From contig JAEWHP010000015.1 of the NCBI GenBank assembly GCA_023387735.1, positions 62,001 to 126,000 of the forward strand: 64,000 nucleotides of DNA, in the 5' to 3' direction. The stretch comes from Pseudomonadota bacterium (GTDB lineage: Bacteria > Pseudomonadota > Alphaproteobacteria > Rhizobiales > Xanthobacteraceae). Under the pieces are notes generated by a model. That model was not told the origin of the DNA. It did no database searches and saw only the letters and a list, made by a program, of their open reading frames with translations. The translations under genes and the position numbers were made by a program. The first letter of the stretch is position 1. Each line of letters begins with the position of its first letter. This document shows, piece after piece, positions 1 to 7,446 of the stretch.

Positions 1-1
1 G

Positions 2-133
2 CAGGACTTCGTCGTCGATTCCACGAAGCTTCAGAAGGCAGGTTTCCGCCCAATAGTTTCAACCGAGAGCGGCCTGCGGGCGGTCGGAGCTTCGCACAGA
101 GCCAATCGGGCTGCAGCTGGCTCTACGGAATGA
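2..133 (+). CDS. C-terminal fragment, possibly of an NAD-dependent sugar epimerase (5' end outside window)
   Basis: An open frame enters from the left edge and stops at TGA 131-133, giving 43 residues. The stretch DSTKLQKAGFRP followed by STESGLRAV resembles the C-terminal end of extended SDR sugar epimerases, where a D-x-x-K-L segment is followed by G-(W/F)-x-P and a GL helix. Everything that would confirm this, including the GxxGxxG and YxxxK motifs, lies outside the window. It could equally be an intact gene's end or a truncated remnant at the border of the accessory region. Confidence 0.35.
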   Translation, partial: QDFVVDSTKLQKAGFRPIVSTESGLRAVGASHRANRAAAGSTE

Positions 134-736
134 TGATTTTGGACGAGATGCCACGCATTTGACGTCGCTCGAGACGACAGTGAATACAACGTGAGTATGA
201 GACTGCCGCCGTGATCGTGACGATTTCTTACTCCAGATCGGCAAGCGCCGTTCACGGAAGCCGAAAGCTGTTCTAATTGTCGCCGGTGTTGCAGCCGAGT
301 TTTCGCTCGACGGCGCCGACCCCTGGCATTCAGCCAGGACCTGTAGGCAGCCGCAGTGCGGTGGCTGCCGTCGGTAGTCAGCTTTTCGCCCGACATTTGC
401 GCTATGCAGTTAATGGACGCGACGGATTCGTTCTTGTCCGCCAAGGCCGTAAAATACTAGTTGGAAGGCGACGAATGCTCGATGGTGGGGATGGCGGCGT
501 ATACTTCCCGCGGTGTTCGCGCAGCGCGACCACAGTAAGGGGCGCCCTTTTGGCTCCGAAGATCGAGTTAATCAGTGGAGCATAATTGGAGATGGGCTAG
601 CCCTCTGTACCGGCACCGATATCACGAGGTGGCAGCAACAGCGCCAGTTCGGTAATGTTGTCGCCGGTCACGACCACCGCATCTGTCATCTGATCGATCT
701 GATGATGTGCGAGCGTCGCAGTGCTGATTCCGGACA
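134..736. other. No recognisable gene
   Basis: Open frames exist on both strands, but none has a recognisable ribosome-binding site, family motif or alphaproteobacterial codon pattern. The DNA may be decayed accessory sequence between the fragment at the left edge and the recombination module. No transposase, tRNA or attachment-site signature was seen. Confidence 0.4.
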
Positions 737-1315
737 TTACCTTTGCCAGCGATCCAGTGGCCGCCGAAAACGACCGCCTGGCGCGCGCCACTGCAAGTGT
801 TGCAACGTGAAAATCGTTTGCATGACCTGGCGCCAGAGCGCCGCCTCGTAGCGGCCGAGCCGTTCGAAGATTCCACTATCGAGGTCGGTCAGACGAACAA
901 AGCAGTGCGCAAGCCTCCGTCCACCTGAGTCGCTCCCGGACTGGAAGATTTCGATGACCTCGGACACTTCTCCGGGGAGCTTTGGACGCGCAGGATCAGG
1001 TGCTGTGCTTGCATCGCATTGGATCTCGAGCAATCCGGTCTCGACTGAAGTCGCGCGCCTTAATCGCCATAACAGGCTTGCCAGCCGAAGTACCAACTCG
1101 CGTTCCACGGTAGTCTCCGCGTCATAGGATGTTGTGACCGCCAGCTCGAACGCCAGGTAGTCAGCTGGATTCTCAAGCGGCCCGATCACGGTCTCCGCGG
1201 TCAATCCATGGCGAACGGCATTCTGTGAAGAACGCTGTTTCCCGTTTTGCGTTTTCGGACCGGTGCTCTTCTGGGCGTTGCGGCGGTTGGATTCAATCTG
1301 TCGAAGCGAAGTCAT
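737..1315 (-). CDS. Conserved hypothetical protein of the STGPKT / NAxRHGLT type
   Basis: A 192-residue protein. The N-terminus carries RQIESNRRNAQKSTGPKT, then GKQRSSQNAVRHGLTAETVI, a motif pair seen in many uncharacterised proteobacterial proteins. The rest is helical with no known catalytic motif, and function is unknown. The ATG at 1315 is chosen because the shared motif begins directly after it; the frame stays open a little further upstream. It overlaps the 3' end of the ERF gene by about 23 bases, so it is probably the last gene of the recombination operon. A nucleic-acid-binding role would fit the basic N-terminus and the neighbours, but that is inference. Confidence 0.7.
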   Translation of the reverse strand: MTSLRQIESNRRNAQKSTGPKTQNGKQRSSQNAVRHGLTAETVIGPLENPADYLAFELAVTTSYDAETTVERELVLRLASLLWRLRRATSVETGLLEIQCDASTAPDPARPKLPGEVSEVIEIFQSGSDSGGRRLAHCFVRLTDLDSGIFERLGRYEAALWRQVMQTIFTLQHLQWRAPGGRFRRPLDRWQR

Positions 1316-2555
1316 GTCGAGATGCCTGGCAACTGGGTTCGTTTCGTAATCCGCGGCCCGCACCGCTACGTGACATCGGCGTCACTTCGTTCGCCGCTCC
1401 GGGTTGCTCGCTGTCGTCGCCCGGGAGATCTGCAGAAGCGGCGAGGGGGTGTGTTTCCACCCAAAGTTTGCGAGCCAGGCTGATGGGCTCGAGACCGGCT
1501 TTCGCCCACCAGTCCGATTCCCTGCCGGTGCGGTGCAGTTCGCGATGGTGTGTCCGGCATAGCGGGACGGTAAACTCGTCGCTGACTTTGAGGCTGAGAC
1601 CCCGGGATTGCGCAAACCGCAGATGATGGGCATCGCAGGGCTGGCGCCCGCAAACGAGGCAAGGCTGTTTGGCCACGAACCGCAGGTGGGTCTTGTCGCG
1701 CAGTCGACGCGCAACGGGGATTGCCAGCACGCTCTTGTCGATGCGGGAGCGGATCTCTTGGTTTGCCGTTGGTTGGTCCCGTTCGGCTGGCGAGGGGTCC
1801 TCATCCGGTATCGACTGTAATCGGCCGAGCCGCGCCTGAAACGCCAGCCTGACATCGTTCCCATCCGCCGGCGTCAGCTTATTTGCCTTTGGCCATGCGC
1901 GCAGTGTCCAAGTGTCGAGATCGTCATGCGCTTCCAATCCTGCGATCTCGGCCAGTAACTGGTTTTTCAGGATTGCTGAGGCTTCACGCGACAGGGCGGC
2001 TGACCGGTCACCGTTGGAGCCCTTGCTGCGCGCGTACGTCTTCTCGGTAGCGGTCTGCATCTGACCATTTGAACCGGACTTCGACGCGGGCGGGCCGTTT
2101 TTCGGGCTTGGCGGGACCGCTTGAAAGGCTAGGTCGGGCGCATCAAGGTCGTCCTCCCCAGCGATCCCGACCAGGGTGAACAGGGCATAACGCCGGGCAT
2201 AGGTCAGGGCCGCGCCCATCCGATGGGGAGCCGCCGTCTCTGAGGCCGGACAGACCGGCCAGTCCGAAGACACCCATTCACCGGAGGCGTGGACCAGCGT
2301 GGTCGTCAGTTTAATCAGGCCGGTATCGCGTTCGATCGCTGTGGCTTGGACCGTCGCGATCTCATGCTGGCCGAGGCATTTGCGAACGATGTCGAGGCCC
2401 GTGGAGAGTGAAGCGTAGCAAAAGGTCCGCTGACTCTCGCGCGGGAACGGGGATTCGATGGTGCCGGTGAGCGACTTCTCCGGATTTGCGATTTCGGCTT
2501 GCGCCTTGGCGAGTGCCGCCGCCAGCGTGCCGATTTTATTGCTGGACCGCTGCAT
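1293..2555 (-). CDS. ERF-family single-strand annealing protein fused to an HNH-like domain
   Basis: A 420-residue protein. Residues about 25-145 match the ERF recombinase family, including MGAALTYARRYALFTLVGIA and EDDLDAPD near residues 113-141. ERF proteins anneal complementary single strands in phage recombination. After a linker, residues about 295-345 hold a Cys/His cluster: CLVC at 299-302, C307, HH at 310-311, C333, HH at 336-337 and H341. This matches a DUF968/HNH-like nuclease or zinc-binding domain. The start at 2555 opens with MQRSSNK and overlaps the end of the upstream nuclease gene by 20 bases, implying translational coupling. Whether the HNH-like part cuts DNA cannot be told from sequence. 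Confidence 0.8.
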   Translation of the reverse strand: MQRSSNKIGTLAAALAKAQAEIANPEKSLTGTIESPFPRESQRTFCYASLSTGLDIVRKCLGQHEIATVQATAIERDTGLIKLTTTLVHASGEWVSSDWPVCPASETAAPHRMGAALTYARRYALFTLVGIAGEDDLDAPDLAFQAVPPSPKNGPPASKSGSNGQMQTATEKTYARSKGSNGDRSAALSREASAILKNQLLAEIAGLEAHDDLDTWTLRAWPKANKLTPADGNDVRLAFQARLGRLQSIPDEDPSPAERDQPTANQEIRSRIDKSVLAIPVARRLRDKTHLRFVAKQPCLVCGRQPCDAHHLRFAQSRGLSLKVSDEFTVPLCRTHHRELHRTGRESDWWAKAGLEPISLARKLWVETHPLAASADLPGDDSEQPGAANEVTPMSRSGAGRGLRNEPSCQASRHDFASTD

Positions 2556-3372
2556 CGCGTAACTCCCCTCCGAGAATGTCAAAGCTGATCGCACCGGATT
2601 TCGAGCGCTTGGCACGAATCCCATGACCCGAGGCTTCCCTGGCATCCTCCGGCACCAGCGACTTCAATTCGGCCTTCGATCGCTCGTGCTCCTGTGCCGC
2701 CTGCCGAGTTGCCCGAAACAGGCCGGCAAACTCGGCCCAGGCGTTTGACCCGCTCATGTCGACGGTCCGGACCGCCTCGATCCGTGCCCGTGGCGGCTCG
2801 ACGCCAAATAGGTGAGGGGCTTCGCCGGTTTCGATGCAGTGCCAGAATTTCTTTTCGGCGGTCAACAGCAAGTGCTGGTAGAGCGGATCGGCCGGAATGG
2901 TTATCTCGACCCATTTGCCGCCCCCGGTAATAATCGACAGCACCGCCGTTCGGGAGGCCGTAACCCACATGTTGTGCTGTAGCTGGGCCATGTGCTTCTC
3001 GGCCGCCCCTTCCTTCGAGAACGACCACGGCAGCATGAATTTGGCCTCGAACACCGCGCCGGTCCCCTCGACCATGCCGTCCAGTGTTGCCGCCATCCAA
3101 CGCTTGACCGGATGAAACACGTGTCGCTGTACCTCGGTCACGATCTGGCCGGTGGTCCGCTCGTACCAGCGCCGGTTGAGGTGCTCAGTCACGGTCCCGA
3201 GCTGGACGATTAGGTTTGCCGATAAGTCCTCGGGTTCGACCTCGCCGCGCTTCTCCTGCCATAGTCGGAGCAGGGCGGCTTCATCGCTGCCCATTATAAT
3301 TCGAGCGTCGGAGCCGCCGATAAAAGCGCGGCGGTCCACAGATATCTGGATGTGACCCGCAGTTCTTAACAT
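2536..3372 (-). CDS. YqaJ-like phage recombination exonuclease
   Basis: A 278-residue protein of the YqaJ / lambda-exonuclease-like PD-(D/E)xK fold. Visible landmarks are IGGSDAR at residues 18-24, LGTVTEHLNRRWYE at about 58-71, an aspartate at 98 in ATLDG, the E-A-K triad at 109-111 in FEAKF, and Q129/Q132 in AQLQHNMW. Such enzymes resect double-stranded ends so that a partner (here ERF) can anneal. The ATG at 3372 follows AGAGGACGTA, a good ribosome-binding site, so the longer in-frame extension is not used. It is first in a three-gene minus-strand operon and is read away from the XRE regulator across the twin inverted repeats. Confidence 0.8.
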   Translation of the reverse strand: MLRTAGHIQISVDRRAFIGGSDARIIMGSDEAALLRLWQEKRGEVEPEDLSANLIVQLGTVTEHLNRRWYERTTGQIVTEVQRHVFHPVKRWMAATLDGMVEGTGAVFEAKFMLPWSFSKEGAAEKHMAQLQHNMWVTASRTAVLSIITGGGKWVEITIPADPLYQHLLLTAEKKFWHCIETGEAPHLFGVEPPRARIEAVRTVDMSGSNAWAEFAGLFRATRQAAQEHERSKAELKSLVPEDAREASGHGIRAKRSKSGAISFDILGGELRDAAVQQ

Positions 3373-3425
3373 TACGTCCTCTAATGTTTCGCGTAACATC
3401 AACACCCGGGAAGCCTCCCAGGAAC

Positions 3426-3464
3426 GATCCAAAAGGGATCATAGTCAATGATCCATAAGGGATC
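3426..3464. promoter_or_regulatory. Two copies of an inverted repeat, probable operators of the divergent XRE regulator
   Basis: GATCCAAAAGGGATC (3426-3440) and GATCCATAAGGGATC (3450-3464) are each GATCC-N5-GGATC inverted repeats. They start 24 bases apart, roughly two helical turns, so two dimers could bind the same face. They lie between the start of the YqaJ-like gene (3372) and the XRE-like gene (3476), where a phage-type repressor would act on both. The repeats are seen directly; binding by the neighbouring XRE protein is inferred. Confidence 0.65.
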
Positions 3465-3475
3465 AAGGAAAATCT

Positions 3476-3727
3476 TTGACGACTGTTGAACAACTTCGGG
3501 CGGCCCGTGCGCTTTTGGGGTGGTCTCAGACAGAGCTCGCCTCGCGAGCTGGTTTGTCCTTGCCGACGGTAAAGCGCGTTGAAGGCGGTTTTGGACCAAA
3601 CGTTTCTGAGGAATCACGGTTGCGATTGCAGCAGGCGCTCGAAGCGGCGGGACTCGAGTTTCTAGATGAAAATGGCGCCGGACTGGGAGTTCGCTTCCGC
3701 AAGTCTAGGCGACCAAAACGCAAATAG
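3476..3727 (+). CDS. XRE/Cro-CI family transcriptional regulator
   Basis: An 83-residue single-domain helix-turn-helix protein. The sequence ARALLGWSQTELASRAGLS, then LPTVKRVEGG, gives the helix-turn-helix at residues about 9-38. The tail LEFLDENGAGLGVRFRK is typical of small alphaproteobacterial XRE proteins. The start is TTG at 3476, preceded by AAGGAAAAT (AAGGA at 3465-3469). It is divergent from the YqaJ-ERF operon and separated from it by two inverted repeats, which suggests that it represses that operon and perhaps itself. A fragment closely resembling its C-terminus lies just downstream. Confidence 0.85.
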   Translation: MTTVEQLRAARALLGWSQTELASRAGLSLPTVKRVEGGFGPNVSEESRLRLQQALEAAGLEFLDENGAGLGVRFRKSRRPKRK

Positions 3728-3783
3728 TGCTTCACAAAGGGGAGAGACACCGTCGTGTCGAAATACCGCTAAGTTTGACCTAG

Positions 3784-3987
3784 GAATCCGCCGGCGTCGA
3801 GTTCATCGACGAAAACGGCGGTGGCCCCGGTGTTAGGCTTCGAAAACCGAGAAAAGAAAAGCCCCACAAATTGAGCCGGAGAATGACGCGGCGGCACTTG
3901 AGCAACGACGATCAAGCACCGGCATCCGCTACGACGGTCGGGCTAAGGTCGTGGAAGCGAAGGCTCCAGCTTGTTATGTTTGTGTAA
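3784..3987 (+). pseudogene. Remnant of a second XRE regulator (C-terminal part only)
   Basis: Translating from 3784 gives ESAGVEFIDENGGGPGVRLR. This aligns with the C-terminal AAGLEFLDENGAGLGVRFR of the intact XRE gene directly upstream. The helix-turn-helix is missing: the frame is closed by TAG at 3781-3783. After the conserved end the frame runs on through unrelated residues to TAA at 3985-3987. It is a truncated paralogue, not a copy of the same gene, since many codons differ. Confidence 0.6.
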
Positions 3988-4076
3988 TGAAACGCGACGA
4001 AGCCATAACCCGATTGCGGCAGCAGGAAGCCGACCTAAAGCGACTAAGCGCGACTGTTTTCCCGACATATCCCTGA
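3987..4076 (+). pseudogene. Truncated N-terminus of a MNT-type nucleotidyltransferase-like antitoxin
   Basis: The 29-residue frame begins MKRDEAITRLRQQEADLKRL. From memory this matches the N-terminal helix of small alphaproteobacterial nucleotidyltransferases of HEPN-MNT pairs, in which a GSTARG active site follows. Here the homology ends at residue 20, and the frame stops soon after at a short palindrome (TCCCTG-ATAC-CAGGGA, 4070-4085). No GSxxxG or DxD active site and no HEPN partner is present, so this is a remnant. Confidence 0.45.
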
Positions 4077-4140
4077 TACCAGGGAATTGATATCACTCGC
4101 AGAACCAGACCTATTGGGAGAGAGTTAGCGTTCATCTGAT

Positions 4141-4290
4141 GTTACCTTGCCGTCTCTTCGCAAGGATCCGGCGCCGCCCTAATCGATTTTGGCCGCCGTT
4201 TGGTCACCGCGCGCAGGCATGCTGTGAATGTGCTCTGGAGCGCTTCGCGGCGCGATGACGTTTTCACCCGAGATCGCCCTCGCCGGACCA
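4141..4290 (-). pseudogene. Decayed copy of the 3' end of the PaaK-like ligase gene
   Basis: This stretch aligns, with small indels and many substitutions, to about 4920-5080, the 3' end of the intact ligase gene. Shared blocks include CCTTGCCGTC, GCGCAGGC-TGCTGTGA, GCGATGACGTTT and CTCGCCGGACC, in the same order and orientation. The reading frame is broken. The decayed and intact copies flank the collagen-like lipoprotein gene. Confidence 0.6.
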
Positions 4291-4359
4291 AAAGGCCAGT
4301 CTTCCTGGATGGCGCAAGCACGGTCGCTGCGGCCGCGTGACGGTAACGCCACGTGGCGA

Positions 4360-4425
4360 GGGCCGGGCTATTGGTAACACTACGCTCGCCTCGCGGGCTT
4401 TCTATTGCCTTGCCGATGTCGTCCC
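4360..4425 (+). pseudogene. Possible N-terminal XRE fragment
   Basis: The stretch GCTCGCCTCGCGGGCT and nearby CCTTGCCGATG resembles the helix-turn-helix coding part of the intact XRE gene (GCTCGCCTCGCGAGCTGG...CCTTGCCGACGG, near 3536-3567), with an indel that breaks the frame. It may be the missing front part of the remnant at 3784, displaced by later insertions. The match is short, so this call is tentative. Confidence 0.3.
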
Positions 4426-4464
4426 TTTTTAATGAGGCGGTGGATGTAGGGAGGGCTATTGAAC

Positions 4465-4848
4465 ATGCAGAAGCTGGTGTTGGTTATGGCGATCGGATTG
4501 TCGCTGGGGCTTCTTGGTTGCGGCAGGGATCCGGGTCCGGCGGGTCCGAAAGGAGAGACCGGAGCACAGGGTCCGGCGGGGCCGCAAGGCGCTCAGGGTA
4601 TTCAGGGTGTTCCAGGGCCGCAGGGGCAGCAGGGTCCGCAAGGTCCACAGGGGCCGCAGGGCACGCCTGGTCCCAAAGGGGACAAGGGCGACTCCGGTCA
4701 AACCGGGCTTCGTGTCGTACAGACCGAAGGCAGCGTGAGCTGCGAGTCCAGCGAGACGCTGGTGTCTGTGTTCTGTCCGGCCGGAGGCGCCGCCGACGGC
4801 GCCAAGTGCGCCACCAATCCGACCGTCGGACTTTGTCTCAAGAAGTAA
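4465..4848 (+). CDS. Collagen-like repeat lipoprotein
   Basis: A 127-residue predicted lipoprotein. The signal peptide MQKLVLVMAIGLSLGLLGC ends in the lipobox LLGC with the lipidated Cys at 19. Residues 24-80 are 19 uninterrupted Gly-X-Y triplets rich in GPQ, GPA and GPK, so the chain should form a collagen-type triple helix. The C-terminal 47 residues carry four cysteines, which could be disulfide-bonded. The ATG at 4465 is preferred over the TTG at 4459 because GGGAGGG at 4449-4455 then sits 9 bases away. The function is unknown; a surface-exposed trimeric stalk is inferred. It lies between a decayed and an intact copy of the ligase 3' end. Confidence 0.8.
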   Translation: MQKLVLVMAIGLSLGLLGCGRDPGPAGPKGETGAQGPAGPQGAQGIQGVPGPQGQQGPQGPQGPQGTPGPKGDKGDSGQTGLRVVQTEGSVSCESSETLVSVFCPAGGAADGAKCATNPTVGLCLKK

Positions 4849-4864
4849 TCTCTCCGAGACACGA

Positions 4865-4890
4865 AGCCTGCCGGCTCGCGCTGGCAGGCT
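4865..4890. terminator. Hairpin between convergent genes
   Basis: AGCCTGCC (4865-4872) pairs perfectly with GGCAGGCT (4883-4890) around a 10-base loop. It sits between the convergent collagen-like lipoprotein and ligase genes, where it could end transcription from either side. There is no strong T-run on either strand, so factor-independent termination is uncertain. Confidence 0.45.
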
Positions 4891-4904
4891 ACCGCTTTAC
4901 GCAA

Positions 4905-6131
4905 TCAGGTCCGCTCGTCGGCTATCACCTTGCCGTCATTCGGCAGCGTCCCGGTGCCAACCAGTTCGACGTTGCCGCCGAGCTTCGTTACGGTGCGCAG
5001 GCTTGCTGTGAGTTTGTCCTGAAGTGCTTCGCCGGGCGATGACGTTTCCGCCTTCAGCGTCATCAGATCGCTCTCGCCGGACCGCGTCACCACAAGGCGC
5101 AGCCGTCCGAGTTCGGGATGGCGCCTGCCAATCTCGGCGACCTGCTCGGGGCGGACGAACATACCCTTGACCTTGGTGGTCTGGTCGGCGCGGCCCATCC
5201 AGCCCTTGATCCGCATGTTGGTGCGCCCGCAGGGGCTTGCTTCCGGCAGCGCTGCGGTGAGATCGCCGAGCGCAAGCCGGATCCAGGGATGCTGCGGGTC
5301 AAGCGAGGTCACGACGATTTCGCCGACATCGCCCGGCGCGACGGGGTCGCCGGTGCCGGGACGCACGATCTCCAGGATCAGGTCCTCGTTGACGACCATG
5401 CCCTCGCGCGCCGGCGTCTCGAACGCGACCATGCCGAGATCGGCGGTGCCGAACGCCTGATAGGCATCGATGCCGCGCGAACGGACTTCGTCCTGCAACG
5501 ATTTTGGGAAAGCCGCGCCAGAAACCAGCGCGCGCTTGATCGAGGAGACGTCGCGGCCGGCGCTCGCCGCGGCATCGAGCAGGATCTTGAGGAAATCAGG
5601 CGTGCCGCAGTAGCCGACCGGGCGATAGGCCTCGATCAGCTCGAACTGCTGCTCGGTATTGCCGGGTCCCGCCGGAATGACGGCGCAACCCAACGCGCGC
5701 GCCGAGGCGTCGAAAATGAAGCCGCCGGGCGTCAGATGATAGCTGAAGGTGTTCAGCACCACGTCGCCCGGCCGAAAGCCCGCCGCGAACAGCGCCCGCG
5801 CGCCACGCCAGGGATCGGCATGAGCCGGCTCGGGCTCGAAGATCGGACCCGGCGACGTGAACAGCCGCCCGAACGATCCGAGCGGACCTGCGACGAAGCC
5901 GCCGAAAGGTGGCGCGGCCTTGTGCAGGGCGGGGAGTTCTGATTTACGCAGAACCGGCAGGCACGCTAATGCGGCGCGGCTGGTGACGGAAGCGGGATCC
6001 AAGCCCTTGAGGCGCTCGGCATAGGCCGGTGCGGCCATCGCCTTGCGCAGCACGTCCGGCAGGCGCGAAAACAGCTCGGTCTCGCGTATGCCAGGCTCGC
6101 GCGTTTCGAGGGCGTCGTAGTGTTCGGTCAT
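4905..6131 (-). CDS. Phenylacetate-CoA ligase (PaaK)-like AMP-forming acyl-CoA ligase
   Basis: A 408-residue member of the adenylate-forming PaaK group, which would activate a carboxylic (often aromatic) acid to its CoA thioester. The usual Ser/Thr/Gly P-loop is replaced by LFTSPGPIFEPE. Later landmarks are YQAFGTADLGMVAFE (the adenylate-binding region), a D-containing LGDLTAALPE, and GWMGRADQTTKVKGMFVRP, the hinge before the C-terminal lid. The start MTEHYDAL at 6131 gives the usual PaaK length; the open upstream frame has no homology. It is divergent from the AGE-family gene and close to a LivFGHMK-type transporter and a second ligase, so it probably activates an imported acid. The exact substrate is unknown. 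Confidence 0.8.
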   Translation of the reverse strand: MTEHYDALETREPGIRETELFSRLPDVLRKAMAAPAYAERLKGLDPASVTSRAALACLPVLRKSELPALHKAAPPFGGFVAGPLGSFGRLFTSPGPIFEPEPAHADPWRGARALFAAGFRPGDVVLNTFSYHLTPGGFIFDASARALGCAVIPAGPGNTEQQFELIEAYRPVGYCGTPDFLKILLDAAASAGRDVSSIKRALVSGAAFPKSLQDEVRSRGIDAYQAFGTADLGMVAFETPAREGMVVNEDLILEIVRPGTGDPVAPGDVGEIVVTSLDPQHPWIRLALGDLTAALPEASPCGRTNMRIKGWMGRADQTTKVKGMFVRPEQVAEIGRRHPELGRLRLVVTRSGESDLMTLKAETSSPGEALQDKLTASLRTVTKLGGNVELVGTGTLPNDGKVIADERT

Positions 6132-6220
6132 GGCTGATGCCTTCGATTCACACCGATTGCGCGCCGCCTCTGACGTGCTATCAGACGGCTGCCGGTGTCG
6201 GAGATGTTCCAGGGAACCCA

Positions 6221-7375
6221 ATGGCTGAAACGCAAAGCGCGGCGGACCTGCTCGATTCGGCCGATGTCGTTGCGAGGCTGAAGCGTCGCATGATCGAGCA
6301 CTGCCTGCCGCTGTGGTCGAGCGAAGGCTGGGATCATACATCCGGCGGCTTCATCGACCGGCTCGATCCGGAAGGGCGCGCCGATACGGCGGCGCCGCGA
6401 CGGGTTTTCGTGCAGGCCCGCCAGATTTATTGCTATGCCAAGGCAGCGCAGATGGGCTGGTATCCCGACGGCCGCGCGATCGCGCTGAAGGGACTGGAGC
6501 ATTTGCTGGCCAAGGCGAAAGCCCCGGACGGCAGGCCCGGCTTTGTGCACACCCTGAACCCTGACGGCGGCGTGCTCGATCCGCTGCGCGATTCCTACGA
6601 CCACGCATTCGTGCTGCTGGCGCTGGCAAGCGTCCATGCGCTCGATCGCGACGCGCAGATCCGCGCCGAGATCGATGCGCTGTGCCATTTCGTCGACACG
6701 CAGTTGCGCTCGCCCCATGGCGGCGTTCACGAAGGCCTGCCGGTGTCGCTGCCGCGGCGGCAGAATCCGCACATGCACCTGTTCGAATCGATGATTGCGG
6801 CGTTCGACGCGACGCACGACCTGGTGTTCCAGACCCGGGCCGGCGATTTCTTCGCGCTGTTCCTGGCCAATCTCTACGACAAGCAGCGGCAGGTGCTCGG
6901 CGAGTATTTCGAGGAGGACTTTTCGAAGATCGAGCCTGTCAGCGTCGAGCCCGGGCACCAGGCCGAATGGGCCTGGCTCTTGAAGGGATTTGAACGCATC
7001 ACCGGCTGCCCGACCGGGCGCTACCGCGGGGAACTGCTGGCGTCGGCGCTGCGCTATCGCGACGAGGCGACCGGCTGCCTGGTCGACGAGGGCGATGCCG
7101 CCGGCAACATCCGGCGGCATACGCGGCGGCTGTGGCCGCAGACCGAAATCGCCAAGGCGTGGATTGCGCAGGCCGAAGCGGGCGAAGCGGGTGCCGCGGA
7201 CGAAGCGCGCGCGGCGCTGGCGCGGCTCGAACGGCATTATCTCAGCCATCCCGTCACGGGCGGCTGGTACGATCAGTTCGACCGCGAGGGCAACTCGCTG
7301 GTCGCCACCATCCCTGCGTCTTCGTTCTATCATGTTCTCTGCGCGGTTACGGAAGCGGAGCAGGTGCTCGGCTGA
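6221..7375 (+). CDS. AGE-family (N-acylglucosamine 2-epimerase-like) sugar epimerase/isomerase
   Basis: A 384-residue protein with the alpha/alpha-barrel pattern of the AGE family, which epimerises or isomerises sugars such as N-acetylglucosamine or mannose. Visible conserved segments are GGFIDRLD, RRVFVQARQIYCYAKA, DSYDHAFVLLALA, NPHMHLFESMIAA, EPGHQAEWAWLL and RRLWPQTEIAKAW. The His-containing PHMHLFE and GHQAEW segments line the active site in the family. The start at 6221 gives normal family length. It is divergent from the PaaK-like gene with only 89 bases between. Its link to the acid-uptake genes around it is not obvious, and mannose isomerase activity is possible. Confidence 0.8.
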   Translation: MAETQSAADLLDSADVVARLKRRMIEHCLPLWSSEGWDHTSGGFIDRLDPEGRADTAAPRRVFVQARQIYCYAKAAQMGWYPDGRAIALKGLEHLLAKAKAPDGRPGFVHTLNPDGGVLDPLRDSYDHAFVLLALASVHALDRDAQIRAEIDALCHFVDTQLRSPHGGVHEGLPVSLPRRQNPHMHLFESMIAAFDATHDLVFQTRAGDFFALFLANLYDKQRQVLGEYFEEDFSKIEPVSVEPGHQAEWAWLLKGFERITGCPTGRYRGELLASALRYRDEATGCLVDEGDAAGNIRRHTRRLWPQTEIAKAWIAQAEAGEAGAADEARAALARLERHYLSHPVTGGWYDQFDREGNSLVATIPASSFYHVLCAVTEAEQVLG

Positions 7376-7390
7376 GCGCCTGAGTTCCAT

Positions 7391-7443
7391 TTTGACGCGT
7401 TTTCTTCACGCGAACCGGTCCCCACTTCGCTTGAAAACGCTAT
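7391..7443. repeat. Intergenic inverted-repeat element, copy 1
   Basis: A 53-base element starting TTTGACGCGTTTTCTTCACG and ending CTTCGCTTGAAAACGCTATG. Its ends GCGTTTTC and GAAAACGC pair, and inner CGCGAA / TTCGC also pair, so it folds as a hairpin. A near-identical copy in the opposite orientation lies at 58030-58083. It sits between convergent genes here. Confidence 0.75.
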
Positions 7444-7446
7444 GAC

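Noticed and set aside
31..444. Minus-strand frame of 137 codons at the left end, and plus-strand frames at 277-585 and 513-851
   Set aside because: No ribosome-binding site, no family motif and unusual residue content. They overlap one another or the better-supported gene at 737-1315.
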